Positions 1 to 8,255 of a DNA stretch of 64,000 nt are shown here, in pieces. Positions within the stretch are counted from its first letter, which is position 1; the number at the start of each line of letters is the position of its first letter. The DNA comes from Bradyrhizobium cenepequi. GTDB lineage: Bacteria; Pseudomonadota; Alphaproteobacteria; Rhizobiales; Xanthobacteraceae. The stretch is from NCBI RefSeq assembly GCF_020329485.1, contig NZ_JAGKJI010000002.1, forward strand, positions 372,001-436,000. The letters run 5' to 3'. Below the pieces are notes generated by a model that saw only the letters and a list, made by a program, of their open reading frames with translations, made no database searches and was not told the origin of the DNA. The position numbers were made by a program, and so were the translations under genes.

Positions 1-926
1 CCGCGATCCGCGAGGCGGAAATCGTGGTAGAACTCGTAGCTGAGCTTGATCTTTGTATCGTCGGTCGGCTTCAGCGTCACGGTCGGATTGAAGCCGTATC
101 GCTCAAAGTGACCGTAGTCGCGGAACGTATCGCTGTTCTCGTAGAAGGTGTTCAGCCGTACCGCGACGTTCTCGTTTAAGGCCTGTCCCGCATCAAGCGA
201 TACGCGCTTGTCGTTGTAGGACCCGGTCTGCATCGTCGCTTCGTAAATTCTCGAGCCGTCCGCTTCCTTCAGCGTCCGGTTCACGAGACCGCCGCCGGCG
301 CCACGTCCGAAGGTGAGTGCGCTCGGTCCTTTCAGCACCTCGACGCTCTGGGCGTTGTAGAGATCGCGGAAATATTGCACGTCGTCCCGGAAGCCGTTCA
401 CATAAAAGTTTGCGCTGGAGTCAACACCGCGAATGACAAGCTCGTCGCGATTGCCTTCGCCCTGGTGGATGACGACGCCTGGAACGTAGCGCGTCACATC
501 GGTCAGGGTCTGGAAGTTCTGGTCCTGGATGTACTCCTTGGTCAGGACGTTGACGGACTGTGGGATGTCGATCAGAGGCGTGTTCGTCTTCGTGGCGACC
601 GCTGTGCTGTTGGCATAGACGCCGACCGTGCCTGTGCGGGCATCTTGCGTTTGACCAAAAGCGGGCTTTTCGCTCGAGACCGGTTCGTTTCTGCGCGCGA
701 CCTGTGTTCGCCGCCCACGTCTCGCGTTCGTGGAAGTGCGCGCGGCCGGCGGCGCGGGTCGTCGCCGCCCCTCTGGTGGGTTGATCGTGACCGGAGGCAG
801 CGAGGCCGCTCCCCCTTGCCCCGATGTCGTCTGCGCCTGTGCATCTGCTTCGCCGATGGACATGCAGAGCGCGAGGTAGCTCGCCGAGGCAAGAAGTCGA
901 AGACCCGCCCACGATAATTTCATCAT
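1..926 (-). CDS. TonB-dependent siderophore receptor, N-terminal part (runs off the left edge)
   Basis: Outer-membrane receptor for TonB-driven uptake of a ferric siderophore. Reading leftwards from the ATG at 926, a signal peptide (MMKLSWAGLRLLASASYLAL and on to an AQA cleavage site) precedes a Pro/Arg-rich spacer. A plug domain follows with TPLIDIPQSVNVLTKEYIQD, then LTDVTRYVPGV, RGVDSSANFYVNGFRDD and the plug signature VEVLKGPSALTFGRGAGGG. First barrel strands are visible at the edge (KIKLSYEFYHDF). The IPQSVNV block is typical of siderophore receptors (TIGR01783-like) rather than cobalamin receptors. About 308 residues are present of an expected 700-800; the open frame is intact to the edge. 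Two Irr-like boxes lie upstream. The substrate cannot be told. Confidence 0.9.
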   Translation of the reverse strand, partial: MMKLSWAGLRLLASASYLALCMSIGEADAQAQTTSGQGGAASLPPVTINPPEGRRRPAPPAARTSTNARRGRRTQVARRNEPVSSEKPAFGQTQDARTGTVGVYANSTAVATKTNTPLIDIPQSVNVLTKEYIQDQNFQTLTDVTRYVPGVVIHQGEGNRDELVIRGVDSSANFYVNGFRDDVQYFRDLYNAQSVEVLKGPSALTFGRGAGGGLVNRTLKEADGSRIYEATMQTGSYNDKRVSLDAGQALNENVAVRLNTFYENSDTFRDYGHFERYGFNPTVTLKPTDDTKIKLSYEFYHDFRLADR

Positions 927-1025
927 GTTTCTTGTGCCCCAAGAACAGTGTTAGCCGCGGACCCACGTCGCGCGGCGACCAATATCTGGTACACAAGGAG
1001 AGCGGTGCAATTCCACCGTTGAAAT

Positions 1026-1076
1026 TTTGAATTGTTCGAATTTGCTCTGACGCCAGTATGATTGGAATGATTCTAA
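1026..1076 (-). promoter_or_regulatory. two Irr (iron control element)-like boxes upstream of the siderophore receptor
   Basis: The spacer 927-1366 holds no credible gene. It contains two 15-bp imperfect inverted repeats with 6-3-6 geometry: TTTGAA-TTG-TTCGAA at 1026-1040 and TTGGAA-TGA-TTCTAA at 1062-1076, with centres 36 bp apart. Both resemble the TTTAGAA-N3-TTCTAAA type of motif bound by Irr in Rhizobiales, and they lie 100-150 bp upstream of the receptor start. The resemblance is by eye, so factor identity is inferred. Confidence 0.45.
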
Positions 1077-1366
1077 GCTGACGACTATGCGCTGCGCGCC
1101 ACAAGCGCGGGTGTGCACGTGACCCGATAGGGTCCAAGTTCATTCCGACTGGGCAACCCGCATGATCAGGAGCATCGTGACTTTGCCACCTTCTTTCATT
1201 GACTGAATGGATGGAAGCGTTCGATCGCAACGGCGATCCTCTAAGCATCCAGGAGCATATGACCTAGTTGCCGTGGCCCTGAATACGCGCGCTCCACGTC
1301 ACCGGAATCAACAAGTGCTTGTCTCCTGAGCGGAACGCTCTGAACACGTCAGGCAGGATTGAATCG

Positions 1367-1831
1367 ATGACAGATCTTGAACCCAATGAATTCGTGCTCG
1401 TAGGCGTCGTCATGAAGCGACTGGTTTCTGGCGAACAGACAGAGGGATCATTTTGCCTCTTCGAAAACAGAAGCGATGGGCAGACGAAGACGCCAATCCA
1501 TGTTCATGCGCTTGACGACGAGACGATCTACGTCGTCGAAGGGCAATTGACTGCCGTTGTAGACGGCGAGGCCCGAACGCTCTCGCCAGGCGAGAGCATC
1601 TTTTTGAAGCGCGGCATCCCGCACCAGCTCATGAACCATGGCAATCAGCGCGCTCGCTACATCCTGATAGGCACGCCGAGTGTGTTCGAGCGGTTTCTCG
1701 CCGCCGCGGGCCATGAACTCCGGAAGGGAGAGGTGATCGGGCCGCCGACGCCTGCCGATATCGAGCGACTCGAAGCCGCCGCGCCGAGGTTTGGGATCAC
1801 GCTTCTGCGGGACTGGCCAGCAAGAGAGTAA
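1367..1831 (+). CDS. cupin-domain protein
   Basis: Small single-domain cupin of 154 residues, probably cytoplasmic. Cupin motif 1 is seen as H45-x-H47 with E52 (PIHVHALDDETIYVVEG). Motif 2 is seen as PGESIFLKRGIPHQLMN with H86 and N90. The His/His/Glu/His set is complete, so a bound metal is likely. It resembles quercetin-2,3-dioxygenase-like cupins, but the substrate is unknown. The frame is open from a TTG at 1319; I prefer ATG 1367, which begins MTDLEPNEF. It stands alone, so the neighbours do not suggest a pathway. Confidence 0.8.
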   Translation: MTDLEPNEFVLVGVVMKRLVSGEQTEGSFCLFENRSDGQTKTPIHVHALDDETIYVVEGQLTAVVDGEARTLSPGESIFLKRGIPHQLMNHGNQRARYILIGTPSVFERFLAAAGHELRKGEVIGPPTPADIERLEAAAPRFGITLLRDWPARE

Positions 1832-1877
1832 GTGGCTCGGTGATCGCGGCTTGGAATTAGCCGCTGTCACACACGCC

Positions 1878-2708
1878 CTAGCCAGCCAAAAATTTTGCCG
1901 CGGCGCTCGGGCGCAGGAAGAAGCGGCCGTGGGAGGAGGCGGCGAGCGACATGATTGCGCGGCACATCATGTCGGGCCTGCCGCGCGCAGCTTCGCGCAC
2001 GCTTGTTTCACCAGCGGTGCGTTCACCCATCTCCATCAGGCAGACGCCGAGATTGGCGCGCGTTGTCGCATCATCCGGGCGCAGCGCGAGCGCACGGCGG
2101 AAGACATCTACGGCGGCGGCGCAGTCGCCGTCGAGCACCATCACCCGGGCGAGTTCGGCCACCACGTCGTGACGCGCCGGCGCGGCAGCTGCCGCCTGCT
2201 GCAGCATCGTGCGCGCCTGGGCGCGCTCGTTGCGGCCGATATAGAGCGTCGCCAAGCGAAGCTGCAGCTCGATGATTCCAGGCGCGAGCGCGAAACCCTG
2301 CTCGAGCACGGCGATCGCTTCGTCGATCCTTCCATCGGATGTGAGCTGCCCGGCATATTCAAGGAAAGCCGGCGGAAAGGCGGGCCGTCGCGCTATCGCT
2401 TGGCGCAGCAGACCGAGCGCGTCGTCGCCCCGGCCGGTAGCCGCGAACGCCGCGGCAAGCAGGGTCTCGGCTGCGGGATCGTCGCCGCGACGCGCGGCCT
2501 TCTGCAACGGCGCAATCGCCTCGTCGAAGCGGTTCTGCAGCATCAGCACGCGGCCGAGCAGTGCTGCAGCGGCCAGATTGCCGCGATTCGCCCTGAAGAC
2601 GGCCGCCGCCAATCGCTCGGCCTCGTCGAGCCGCTGCATCTGCAGTGCCAACGCGGCGCGTTGCAACGTCTGGTCGGCGACGCCGGGGCGTTGAGGCTTT
2701 GAAGACAA
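1878..2708 (-). CDS. tetratricopeptide-repeat protein
   Basis: A 276-residue protein made almost wholly of TPR-like helical pairs. Recurrent W/L-G-Y-A-F-A-P spacing shows in LQRAALALQMQRLDEAERLA, LLGRVLMLQNRFDEAIAPLQ, LATLYIGRNERAQARTMLQQ and ARVMVLDGDCAAAVDVFRRA-LALRPDD. There is no signal peptide, membrane segment or catalytic domain, so it is probably a cytoplasmic scaffold. It is divergent from the autotransporter, with only 33 bp to that gene's most upstream start. A TPR role in biogenesis of the neighbouring surface protein is possible but is inferred from position only. Confidence 0.75.
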   Translation of the reverse strand: MSSKPQRPGVADQTLQRAALALQMQRLDEAERLAAAVFRANRGNLAAAALLGRVLMLQNRFDEAIAPLQKAARRGDDPAAETLLAAAFAATGRGDDALGLLRQAIARRPAFPPAFLEYAGQLTSDGRIDEAIAVLEQGFALAPGIIELQLRLATLYIGRNERAQARTMLQQAAAAAPARHDVVAELARVMVLDGDCAAAVDVFRRALALRPDDATTRANLGVCLMEMGERTAGETSVREAARGRPDMMCRAIMSLAASSHGRFFLRPSAAAKFLAG

Positions 2709-2834
2709 GGGAGATGTTCGCTCGTTGCAATTATATCACAGGTGCGGCGCATGTCTTACACGCAAACGCGTTGTTATCAAACTGTTACACGCGGACACCA
2801 TGTTCCGCGCACCGCAAGTTTCAGGGGGCTGGTG

Positions 2835-5800
2835 GTGAAAGTCGAGTTGTTGAGCAATGCGAGCAGGTTCGCATTGGTTGTTGCTGCGTCGTCCATCGCG
2901 TTTGGTTCTGCCTTAGCTGCAAGCTTCAGCGTGCCGTCCGACGATCCGGCGACCGCGAAGACGGTATCGAACAATGATACCGGTTTTGTCGCAGATGGAA
3001 GCACGCTCTCGGTGATCGGAACGGCGATCACCTGGACCACGGGGCTCGCTTCGCCAGGCGTGGTCATCACCAACGACGGCACGATTTCGGCGACCTCGCG
3101 CGGCATCGATACGTCGAACAGCGCGATCAGTGGCAATTTCACGCTGATCAACAACAAGGATGCGCTGTTCACATCGTCCAATGATGCGTTCCGGATCCAG
3201 AGCGGTCTCACTAGCGGAACGGTCAAGGTCGACAATTTCGGCACCATCCAGTCGACGAACAACGGCCGCGTGTTCGACTTCAACTCGGTGACCTCGAATG
3301 CGGCGGTGTTCTCGATCACGAACGAGGCCGGCGGCACGCTCAAGGCGCTCGGCAACGACGTGATGCGCATCGGTGCGGGCACCACCACCATCACCAATTC
3401 CGGGCTGATCGACGGCTCGGCCCGCGCGATCCGTGCGAATACGAATCTCGACAACGTTTCGTCGCTCTCGATCGTCAACAATGCCGGCGCGACTATCCAG
3501 TCGGTTGACGATGCCATCCAGATCAACGGCTCCGGCTCGAGCAATTCGACCACGGCGGCGTCGTTCTCGGTCGACAATGCTGGCACCATCAAGTCGGCGA
3601 CCGGCCAGGCGCTCGACTTCGACAACCTGACATCGACTGCCGCGACCGTCACCATCACCAACCGCACCAGCGGCCTCATCACCGCCGACAATGCGGACGC
3701 GATGCGGCCGGGCCAGAATTTCACGGTGTACAATTACGGCCAGATCATCGGCAATTCGGAGCCGGAGCCTACGGACCGTCCCGGCTCCGATGGCATCGAC
3801 CTGCAGTCGGGTCATAGCGGCACCGTCTACAATTACGCGGGTGGCCTGATATCCGGCGCCAAGAACGGCACGGCAGGCGATGTCGGCAGCAACATCACGG
3901 TCTACAACTACGCTGGCGCCACCATCATCGGCCGCGACGGCTCGGGCGTCGGCTCCGGCGGCGACGCCGTGGTAACCAACTACGGCACCATCACTGGCAG
4001 CATCGACACGACGTCGGCGCGCGGCGATGGCGACGGCATGGACATCGACGGCGTGCTCACGCTCTTGACGAACTACGGCACCATCCAGGGCACCGGCGCC
4101 AAGGGCGCGGACGATGGGCTTCGCTTCAACAACAGCGAGGGCATCACGGCGAGCGGCGCCACGATCCGCAACTACGGCGCCATCACGGGCGCCGGAGCGG
4201 GCATCGTGATCAACAACGATTCCAATCCGGATGGTTCGCGCAGCGGATCGGCGGCGCTCGACCTGATCAACTATGCCGGTGGCACCATCGTCGGCAACAG
4301 CAGCTATGCGATTCGTTCCGAGAACAAGACCGGCACCACCGCCGACAACGACACCATCGTCAACTACGGCACGATCACCGGCAATGGCTCCATCCCCGGT
4401 CCAAATGGCGTGACGCTGCTGCAGAACGGCAATCCCGATCCGGGTTCAGTCGGCACGCTCAATGGCGTGACCTACACCGGCACCGGCTCGACCCGCTTCA
4501 TTCGCGGCGACGGTGCGGCGATCCAGACCGGTGAGGGCGATGATATCATCTCCAACTACGGCGTGATCAGCGGCAATTCCGGCCGCGCCATCAGCATGGA
4601 AGGCGGCAACGACACGCTTAATCTGTATGGCAGCTCTAGCATCGTCGGCCGGATCGACGGCGGCGTCGGCACCAACACCATTAATCTGAACGGCCCCGGC
4701 GCGGGCACGTTGTCGAACGTCATCAATTTCCAGGCGCTGAACGTGCAGGGCGGCAGATGGACCATCACCGACGCGCAGACCTATCAGAACGGCACCGGCG
4801 TATTCGCCGGCGCCATCTTGCTGGTGAACGGTACGCTCGCCAGCGAGGTGACGGTCAATAGTGGCGGCACGCTCGGCGGCATCGGCAGCGTCGGAAACAC
4901 CGCGGTTAGCGGCGTTCTCGCGCCTGGCACCACGACATCGGGCACGCTCTCGGTGCAGGGCAACCTCAGCTTCACGGCAGCCTCCACCTATATGGTGCAG
5001 GTCGACGGTGCGGGTGCCAGTCGAACCAACGTGAGCGGCACCGCGATGCTGGGCAGCGCAGGCGTGAACGTATCCCTGCTGGGTGCGTCCCTGCAGAAGC
5101 ACTACACGGTCCTGAACGCGACCGGCGGCGTCAGCGGCACCTTCGCCTCGTCCGTCACGACCAACCTGCCTTCGGTCAGTGCCGGCCTGAGCTATGACGC
5201 CAACAACGTCTATCTGGACGTGGCGCTGAACTTCGCCTCCAGCGCCGGCCTCAACGTCAACCAGGCCACGCTGGCGAACGTGCTGACTGGCTTCTTCAAC
5301 AATAGCGGCAGCATTCCCGCCGCCTTCGGCGGCCTGACGCCGGCCGGCTTGACGCAGGCTACCGGCGAGACCGCAACGGGCTCGCAGCAGACCACCTTCA
5401 ACGCGATGAACATGTTCATGGGGATCATGACCGATCCCACCATCGTCGGACGCGGCGACAACGCATCTCCATCGCCCGGCGTGGCGCAGTTCGCCGATGA
5501 AGCTGACGGCGCGAGCGCCTATGCGTCCGCGCGGAAGCCGCGTTCGCCCGCCGAACGCGATGCCTACGCCGCCGTGTATCGCAAGGCACCGTCGCCCGTG
5601 CAGGCCTTGCAACGCTGGAGCGTCTGGGCGTCCGGCTTCGGCGGCTCGCAGACGACCGATGGCAACGCCGTGCTCGGATCGAACGACACCTCCAGCCGCA
5701 TCTATGGCGCGGCCGCGGGTGCCGACTACAGGATCGCGCCGAACACGCTTGTCGGCTTCGCGCTCGCCGGCGGCGGCACCAATTTCTCGGTTGCCAATTC

Positions 5801-6455
5801 GCTCGGAAGCGGTCGTTCCGATCTGTTCCAGGCCGGCGTCTTCGCGCGCCACGATGTCGGCGCGGCCTATGTCCTGGGCGCGCTCGCCTATGGCTGGCAG
5901 GACATCACGACCAATCGTACCGTGATCGGCGCCGGGCTCGATCGATTGCACGCCGAGTTCAATGCCAATGCTTACTCGGGCCGCATCGAAGGCGGTTACC
6001 GGCTGCTGACGCCATGGATCGGAGCGGTGACGCCTTATGCCGCCGCACAGTTCACGACGTTCGATCTGCCGGCCTATGCCGAGCAGGTCGTGGCCGGCGT
6101 CGGTGCGTTCGCTCTGGCCTACGGCGCCAAGACCGTCACGGCGCCGCGCAGCGAGTTGGGCGTGCGGACCGACAAGTCCTTCGCCATACCGGACGCGGTC
6201 CTCACACTGCGTGGCCGCTTTGCCTGGGCGCATGACTTCAACGCCGATCGCAACATCGCCGCGACGTTCCAGGCGCTGCCGGGTGCGTCGTTTGTCGTCA
6301 ATGGCGCAGCTCCCGCGCACGATGCGGCGCTCACCACGGCATCCGCCGAGGTGAACTGGATGAACGGCTGGTCGACCGCCGCGACCTTCGAGGGCGAGTT
6401 CTCCGGCGTCACGCGCTCCTACGCCGGCAAAGGCGTCGTGCGCTATAGCTGGTAA
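2835..6455 (+). CDS. autotransporter (type Va secretion) with NYG-repeat passenger
   Basis: Large secreted surface protein of about 1206 residues. The chosen GTG start at 2835 has AGGGGG 6 bp upstream and begins directly with a signal peptide (MKVELLSNASRFALVVAASS to SALAA). An in-frame ATG at 2742 would add 31 residues, as in an extended signal peptide. The passenger (about 30-900) is Gly/Thr/Asn-rich, with many NYGTITG, VYNYAGG and NYGAITG modules around 300-560, as in beta-helical passengers. A PATR-like linker (LLVNGTLASEVTVNSGGTLG) comes next. The last 280 residues form an autotransporter beta-barrel (WSVWASGFGGSQ onward) ending GVVRYSW with the usual terminal aromatic residue. It probably acts in adhesion or surface interaction; no protease motif is seen. 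Confidence 0.88.
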   Translation: MKVELLSNASRFALVVAASSIAFGSALAASFSVPSDDPATAKTVSNNDTGFVADGSTLSVIGTAITWTTGLASPGVVITNDGTISATSRGIDTSNSAISGNFTLINNKDALFTSSNDAFRIQSGLTSGTVKVDNFGTIQSTNNGRVFDFNSVTSNAAVFSITNEAGGTLKALGNDVMRIGAGTTTITNSGLIDGSARAIRANTNLDNVSSLSIVNNAGATIQSVDDAIQINGSGSSNSTTAASFSVDNAGTIKSATGQALDFDNLTSTAATVTITNRTSGLITADNADAMRPGQNFTVYNYGQIIGNSEPEPTDRPGSDGIDLQSGHSGTVYNYAGGLISGAKNGTAGDVGSNITVYNYAGATIIGRDGSGVGSGGDAVVTNYGTITGSIDTTSARGDGDGMDIDGVLTLLTNYGTIQGTGAKGADDGLRFNNSEGITASGATIRNYGAITGAGAGIVINNDSNPDGSRSGSAALDLINYAGGTIVGNSSYAIRSENKTGTTADNDTIVNYGTITGNGSIPGPNGVTLLQNGNPDPGSVGTLNGVTYTGTGSTRFIRGDGAAIQTGEGDDIISNYGVISGNSGRAISMEGGNDTLNLYGSSSIVGRIDGGVGTNTINLNGPGAGTLSNVINFQALNVQGGRWTITDAQTYQNGTGVFAGAILLVNGTLASEVTVNSGGTLGGIGSVGNTAVSGVLAPGTTTSGTLSVQGNLSFTAASTYMVQVDGAGASRTNVSGTAMLGSAGVNVSLLGASLQKHYTVLNATGGVSGTFASSVTTNLPSVSAGLSYDANNVYLDVALNFASSAGLNVNQATLANVLTGFFNNSGSIPAAFGGLTPAGLTQATGETATGSQQTTFNAMNMFMGIMTDPTIVGRGDNASPSPGVAQFADEADGASAYASARKPRSPAERDAYAAVYRKAPSPVQALQRWSVWASGFGGSQTTDGNAVLGSNDTSSRIYGAAAGADYRIAPNTLVGFALAGGGTNFSVANSLGSGRSDLFQAGVFARHDVGAAYVLGALAYGWQDITTNRTVIGAGLDRLHAEFNANAYSGRIEGGYRLLTPWIGAVTPYAAAQFTTFDLPAYAEQVVAGVGAFALAYGAKTVTAPRSELGVRTDKSFAIPDAVLTLRGRFAWAHDFNADRNIAATFQALPGASFVVNGAAPAHDAALTTASAEVNWMNGWSTAATFEGEFSGVTRSYAGKGVVRYSW

Positions 6456-6466
6456 CAATCACGGAA

Positions 6467-6495
6467 GCGCCTGGCGGGGGAGGGCCGCCGGGCGC
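6467..6495 (+). terminator. GC-rich hairpin after the autotransporter
   Basis: Arms GCGCCTGGCGG and CCGCCGGGCGC pair with one wobble and a 7-nt loop. They begin 11 bp after the autotransporter stop. There is no clear T-run, so termination is possible but not certain. Confidence 0.4.
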
Positions 6496-6523
6496 AAGTC
6501 CAATCCAGGCTAGCAGGGAAAGC

Positions 6524-6616
6524 TTACAACAGGCCGAGCACGATCGCGCCGACAAAGGCGAACGCAACATAGGCGGCGACCACGCTCAACCGGCCGACGA
6601 GAAGACTCATAGCCAT
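6524..6616 (-). CDS. 30-residue single-pass membrane peptide (hypothetical)
   Basis: A very small gene. GGGAG lies 8 nt before ATG 6616, and the product starts MAMSLLVGRLSVVAAYVAFA and ends FVGAIVLGLL. It is essentially one membrane-spanning helix with an Arg near the N terminus. The same frame is open up to 6763, but that upstream stretch does not look like protein. The Shine-Dalgarno sequence and clean hydrophobic helix favour a real small protein; no function can be assigned. It lies between the autotransporter and the extensin-like lipoprotein, divergent from the latter. Confidence 0.45.
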   Translation of the reverse strand: MAMSLLVGRLSVVAAYVAFAFVGAIVLGLL

Positions 6617-6741
6617 AGGGAACGCTCCCAGCGTTTGCGCCTGCCCGTACAGAACGCGCAAATCTACCAAACCGTTCCCCGCCGAAAAAGCCAGCGATGC
6701 TGTCCGTACTGGCTCGAGGCGCCCGGGGCCGCCGACCACAT

Positions 6742-6758
6742 GGTTAAAGATGTGTAAA
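6742..6758 (-). promoter_or_regulatory. CtrA-like site upstream of the extensin-like lipoprotein
   Basis: Read on the minus strand the site is TTTA-CACATCT-TTAACC, close to the alphaproteobacterial CtrA consensus TTAA-N7-TTAA with the favoured CC after the second half. It lies 48 bp upstream of the lipoprotein start and 126 bp upstream of the divergent miniprotein. Two further sites with the same architecture occur at the dcw cluster. Found by eye. Confidence 0.4.
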
Positions 6759-6806
6759 AACAACGCGTTGAAGAGTCCTTAAATAAATTCGCAGAACCTG
6801 CCGCGC

Positions 6807-8030
6807 ATGACGCGTGGAGTTCGTTTGTATCTCGTCGGCTCCGTCGTCCTCGCTTCGCTAGCAGGTTGCGGTCGCGGCTTCTTCCAGGCCGAACGTGAAC
6901 CCTGGCGGGCCGAGGCCGAAGTCGCTTGCCTGAAATCCGGCGCGGTGAAGGAAGGGCCGGATCTCGTGCGCATCGACCCGATCTCGGGTCCCGGCGCGTG
7001 CGGTGCGCAATTTCCCCTCAAGGTCGCTGCACTCGGCGAGAGCAGTCAGACCTTTGGTTTTGCCGACGATCTGCGCCCACCGGCCGATATCGGCTCGAGC
7101 CGCGTCCAGCCGCGCTGGCCAATCGCGCGGCAACCGGCGCCCCCGCCGGCACAGGCCCCCTATTATCCGAACTCGACTGCAAGCCAGCCGACCTATGGCG
7201 CGCCGTCGAACGGGCCGATTTCGCTGAACGCCCCTGGCGTCGCACCGCAGCAGGGCGAGATCGACTTGCCGGCCGAGGGCACGCCGGAGCCGCCGCGCGG
7301 TCCGACCTATGGCGCGCCGCAAGGCTATCCGCAGCGCGAGCGCTCCTCTGCACCTTATTCTCCCGCGCCTTATTCGCCGCCGGAAGGCGCAGCCGCGCCG
7401 CTGCCGCGCCTCGGGCCCGAACGCGGCAATCCCGTCACTTCGGTGGGTCCGGTCGCGCTGAAGCCGACCGCGACGCTCGCCTGTCCGATCGTCTCCGCGC
7501 TCGACCATTGGCTTGCAGATTCCGTACAGCCGGCGGCCACGCGCTGGTTCGGTGCACGCGTGGTCGAGATCAAGCAGATCTCCGCCTATTCCTGCCGCGG
7601 CATGAACGGCAATTCGAGCGCACATATTTCCGAGCACGCCTTCGGCAATGCGCTCGATATCGCCGGCTTCACGCTTGCCGACGGTCGCCGCATCTCGGTG
7701 AAGGATGGCTGGCGCGGGCTACCGGAAGAGCAGGGGTTCTTACGCGACATCCAGGGCGCGGCCTGCCAGCAGTTCAACACCGTGCTGGCGCCGGGCTCGA
7801 ACCGTTTCCACTACGATCACATCCACGTCGACCTGATGCGCCGTGCCAGCCGCCGCGTCATCTGCGAGCCCGCCGCCGTTTCCGGCGAGCAGATCGCGGC
7901 GCGCGCCAATTCGCGCAACCCCTATGCCTCTCGCGATCCCTATGTCACGGGCTCGCTCGGCGGCAAGAAGTCGTCCTGGTTCAGTCGCAAGCCCAAGATC
8001 AACGAGGAAGACGAATTCGCGGACGAGTAA
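6807..8030 (+). CDS. extensin-family lipoprotein with peptidase M15-like zinc motif
   Basis: A 407-residue envelope lipoprotein. The signal sequence ends in a lipobox at L18-A-G-C21. A Pro/Tyr-rich low-complexity region spans about 90-205. The extensin-like C-terminal domain (about 222-355) carries S275-x-H277-x-x-G280-x-A282-x-D284, followed by H335-x-D-H338-x-H340. This pair is the arrangement of zinc ligands in M15-type D-Ala peptidases. A role as a peptidoglycan peptidase or binder is therefore plausible, although the family is usually annotated without activity. Acidic C-terminal tail. ATG 6807 has only a weak ribosome site, but the signal peptide starts right there. Confidence 0.85.
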   Translation: MTRGVRLYLVGSVVLASLAGCGRGFFQAEREPWRAEAEVACLKSGAVKEGPDLVRIDPISGPGACGAQFPLKVAALGESSQTFGFADDLRPPADIGSSRVQPRWPIARQPAPPPAQAPYYPNSTASQPTYGAPSNGPISLNAPGVAPQQGEIDLPAEGTPEPPRGPTYGAPQGYPQRERSSAPYSPAPYSPPEGAAAPLPRLGPERGNPVTSVGPVALKPTATLACPIVSALDHWLADSVQPAATRWFGARVVEIKQISAYSCRGMNGNSSAHISEHAFGNALDIAGFTLADGRRISVKDGWRGLPEEQGFLRDIQGAACQQFNTVLAPGSNRFHYDHIHVDLMRRASRRVICEPAAVSGEQIAARANSRNPYASRDPYVTGSLGGKKSSWFSRKPKINEEDEFADE

Positions 8031-8255
8031 CGTCTGCGTTGCAATCTAGCATCGGCGCGCGCCGTCATCTCGCCGGCATTCTCGCGTCACGCACATCCTT
8101 TGATTGTCTGGACAACGAACGACTCCGCGATCGGCGATTGCGTGAGCGTAGAATTTGCGCAACATGAGGCATGGCGTCGCGTGTCTAAGGCGATACGGAC
8201 GCGATAAACGACAATAAATGCCGGCAAAGGCAGCGTCGATATCGGGGGAGGCGAC

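Noticed and set aside
1791..2702. 303-codon plus-strand frame opposite the TPR gene
   Set aside because: No domain pattern; rich in Arg, His and Gln as expected for a mirror frame of the TPR repeats.
4446..6458. 670-codon open frame on the minus strand opposite the autotransporter barrel
   Set aside because: Arg/Gly/Ala-rich composition typical of antisense frames in high-GC DNA; the plus-strand gene has clear family motifs.
8031..8255. Riboswitch (TPP or SAM) ahead of the importer operon
   Set aside because: No CTGAGA-type or other conserved riboswitch core could be found in the 225 bp.
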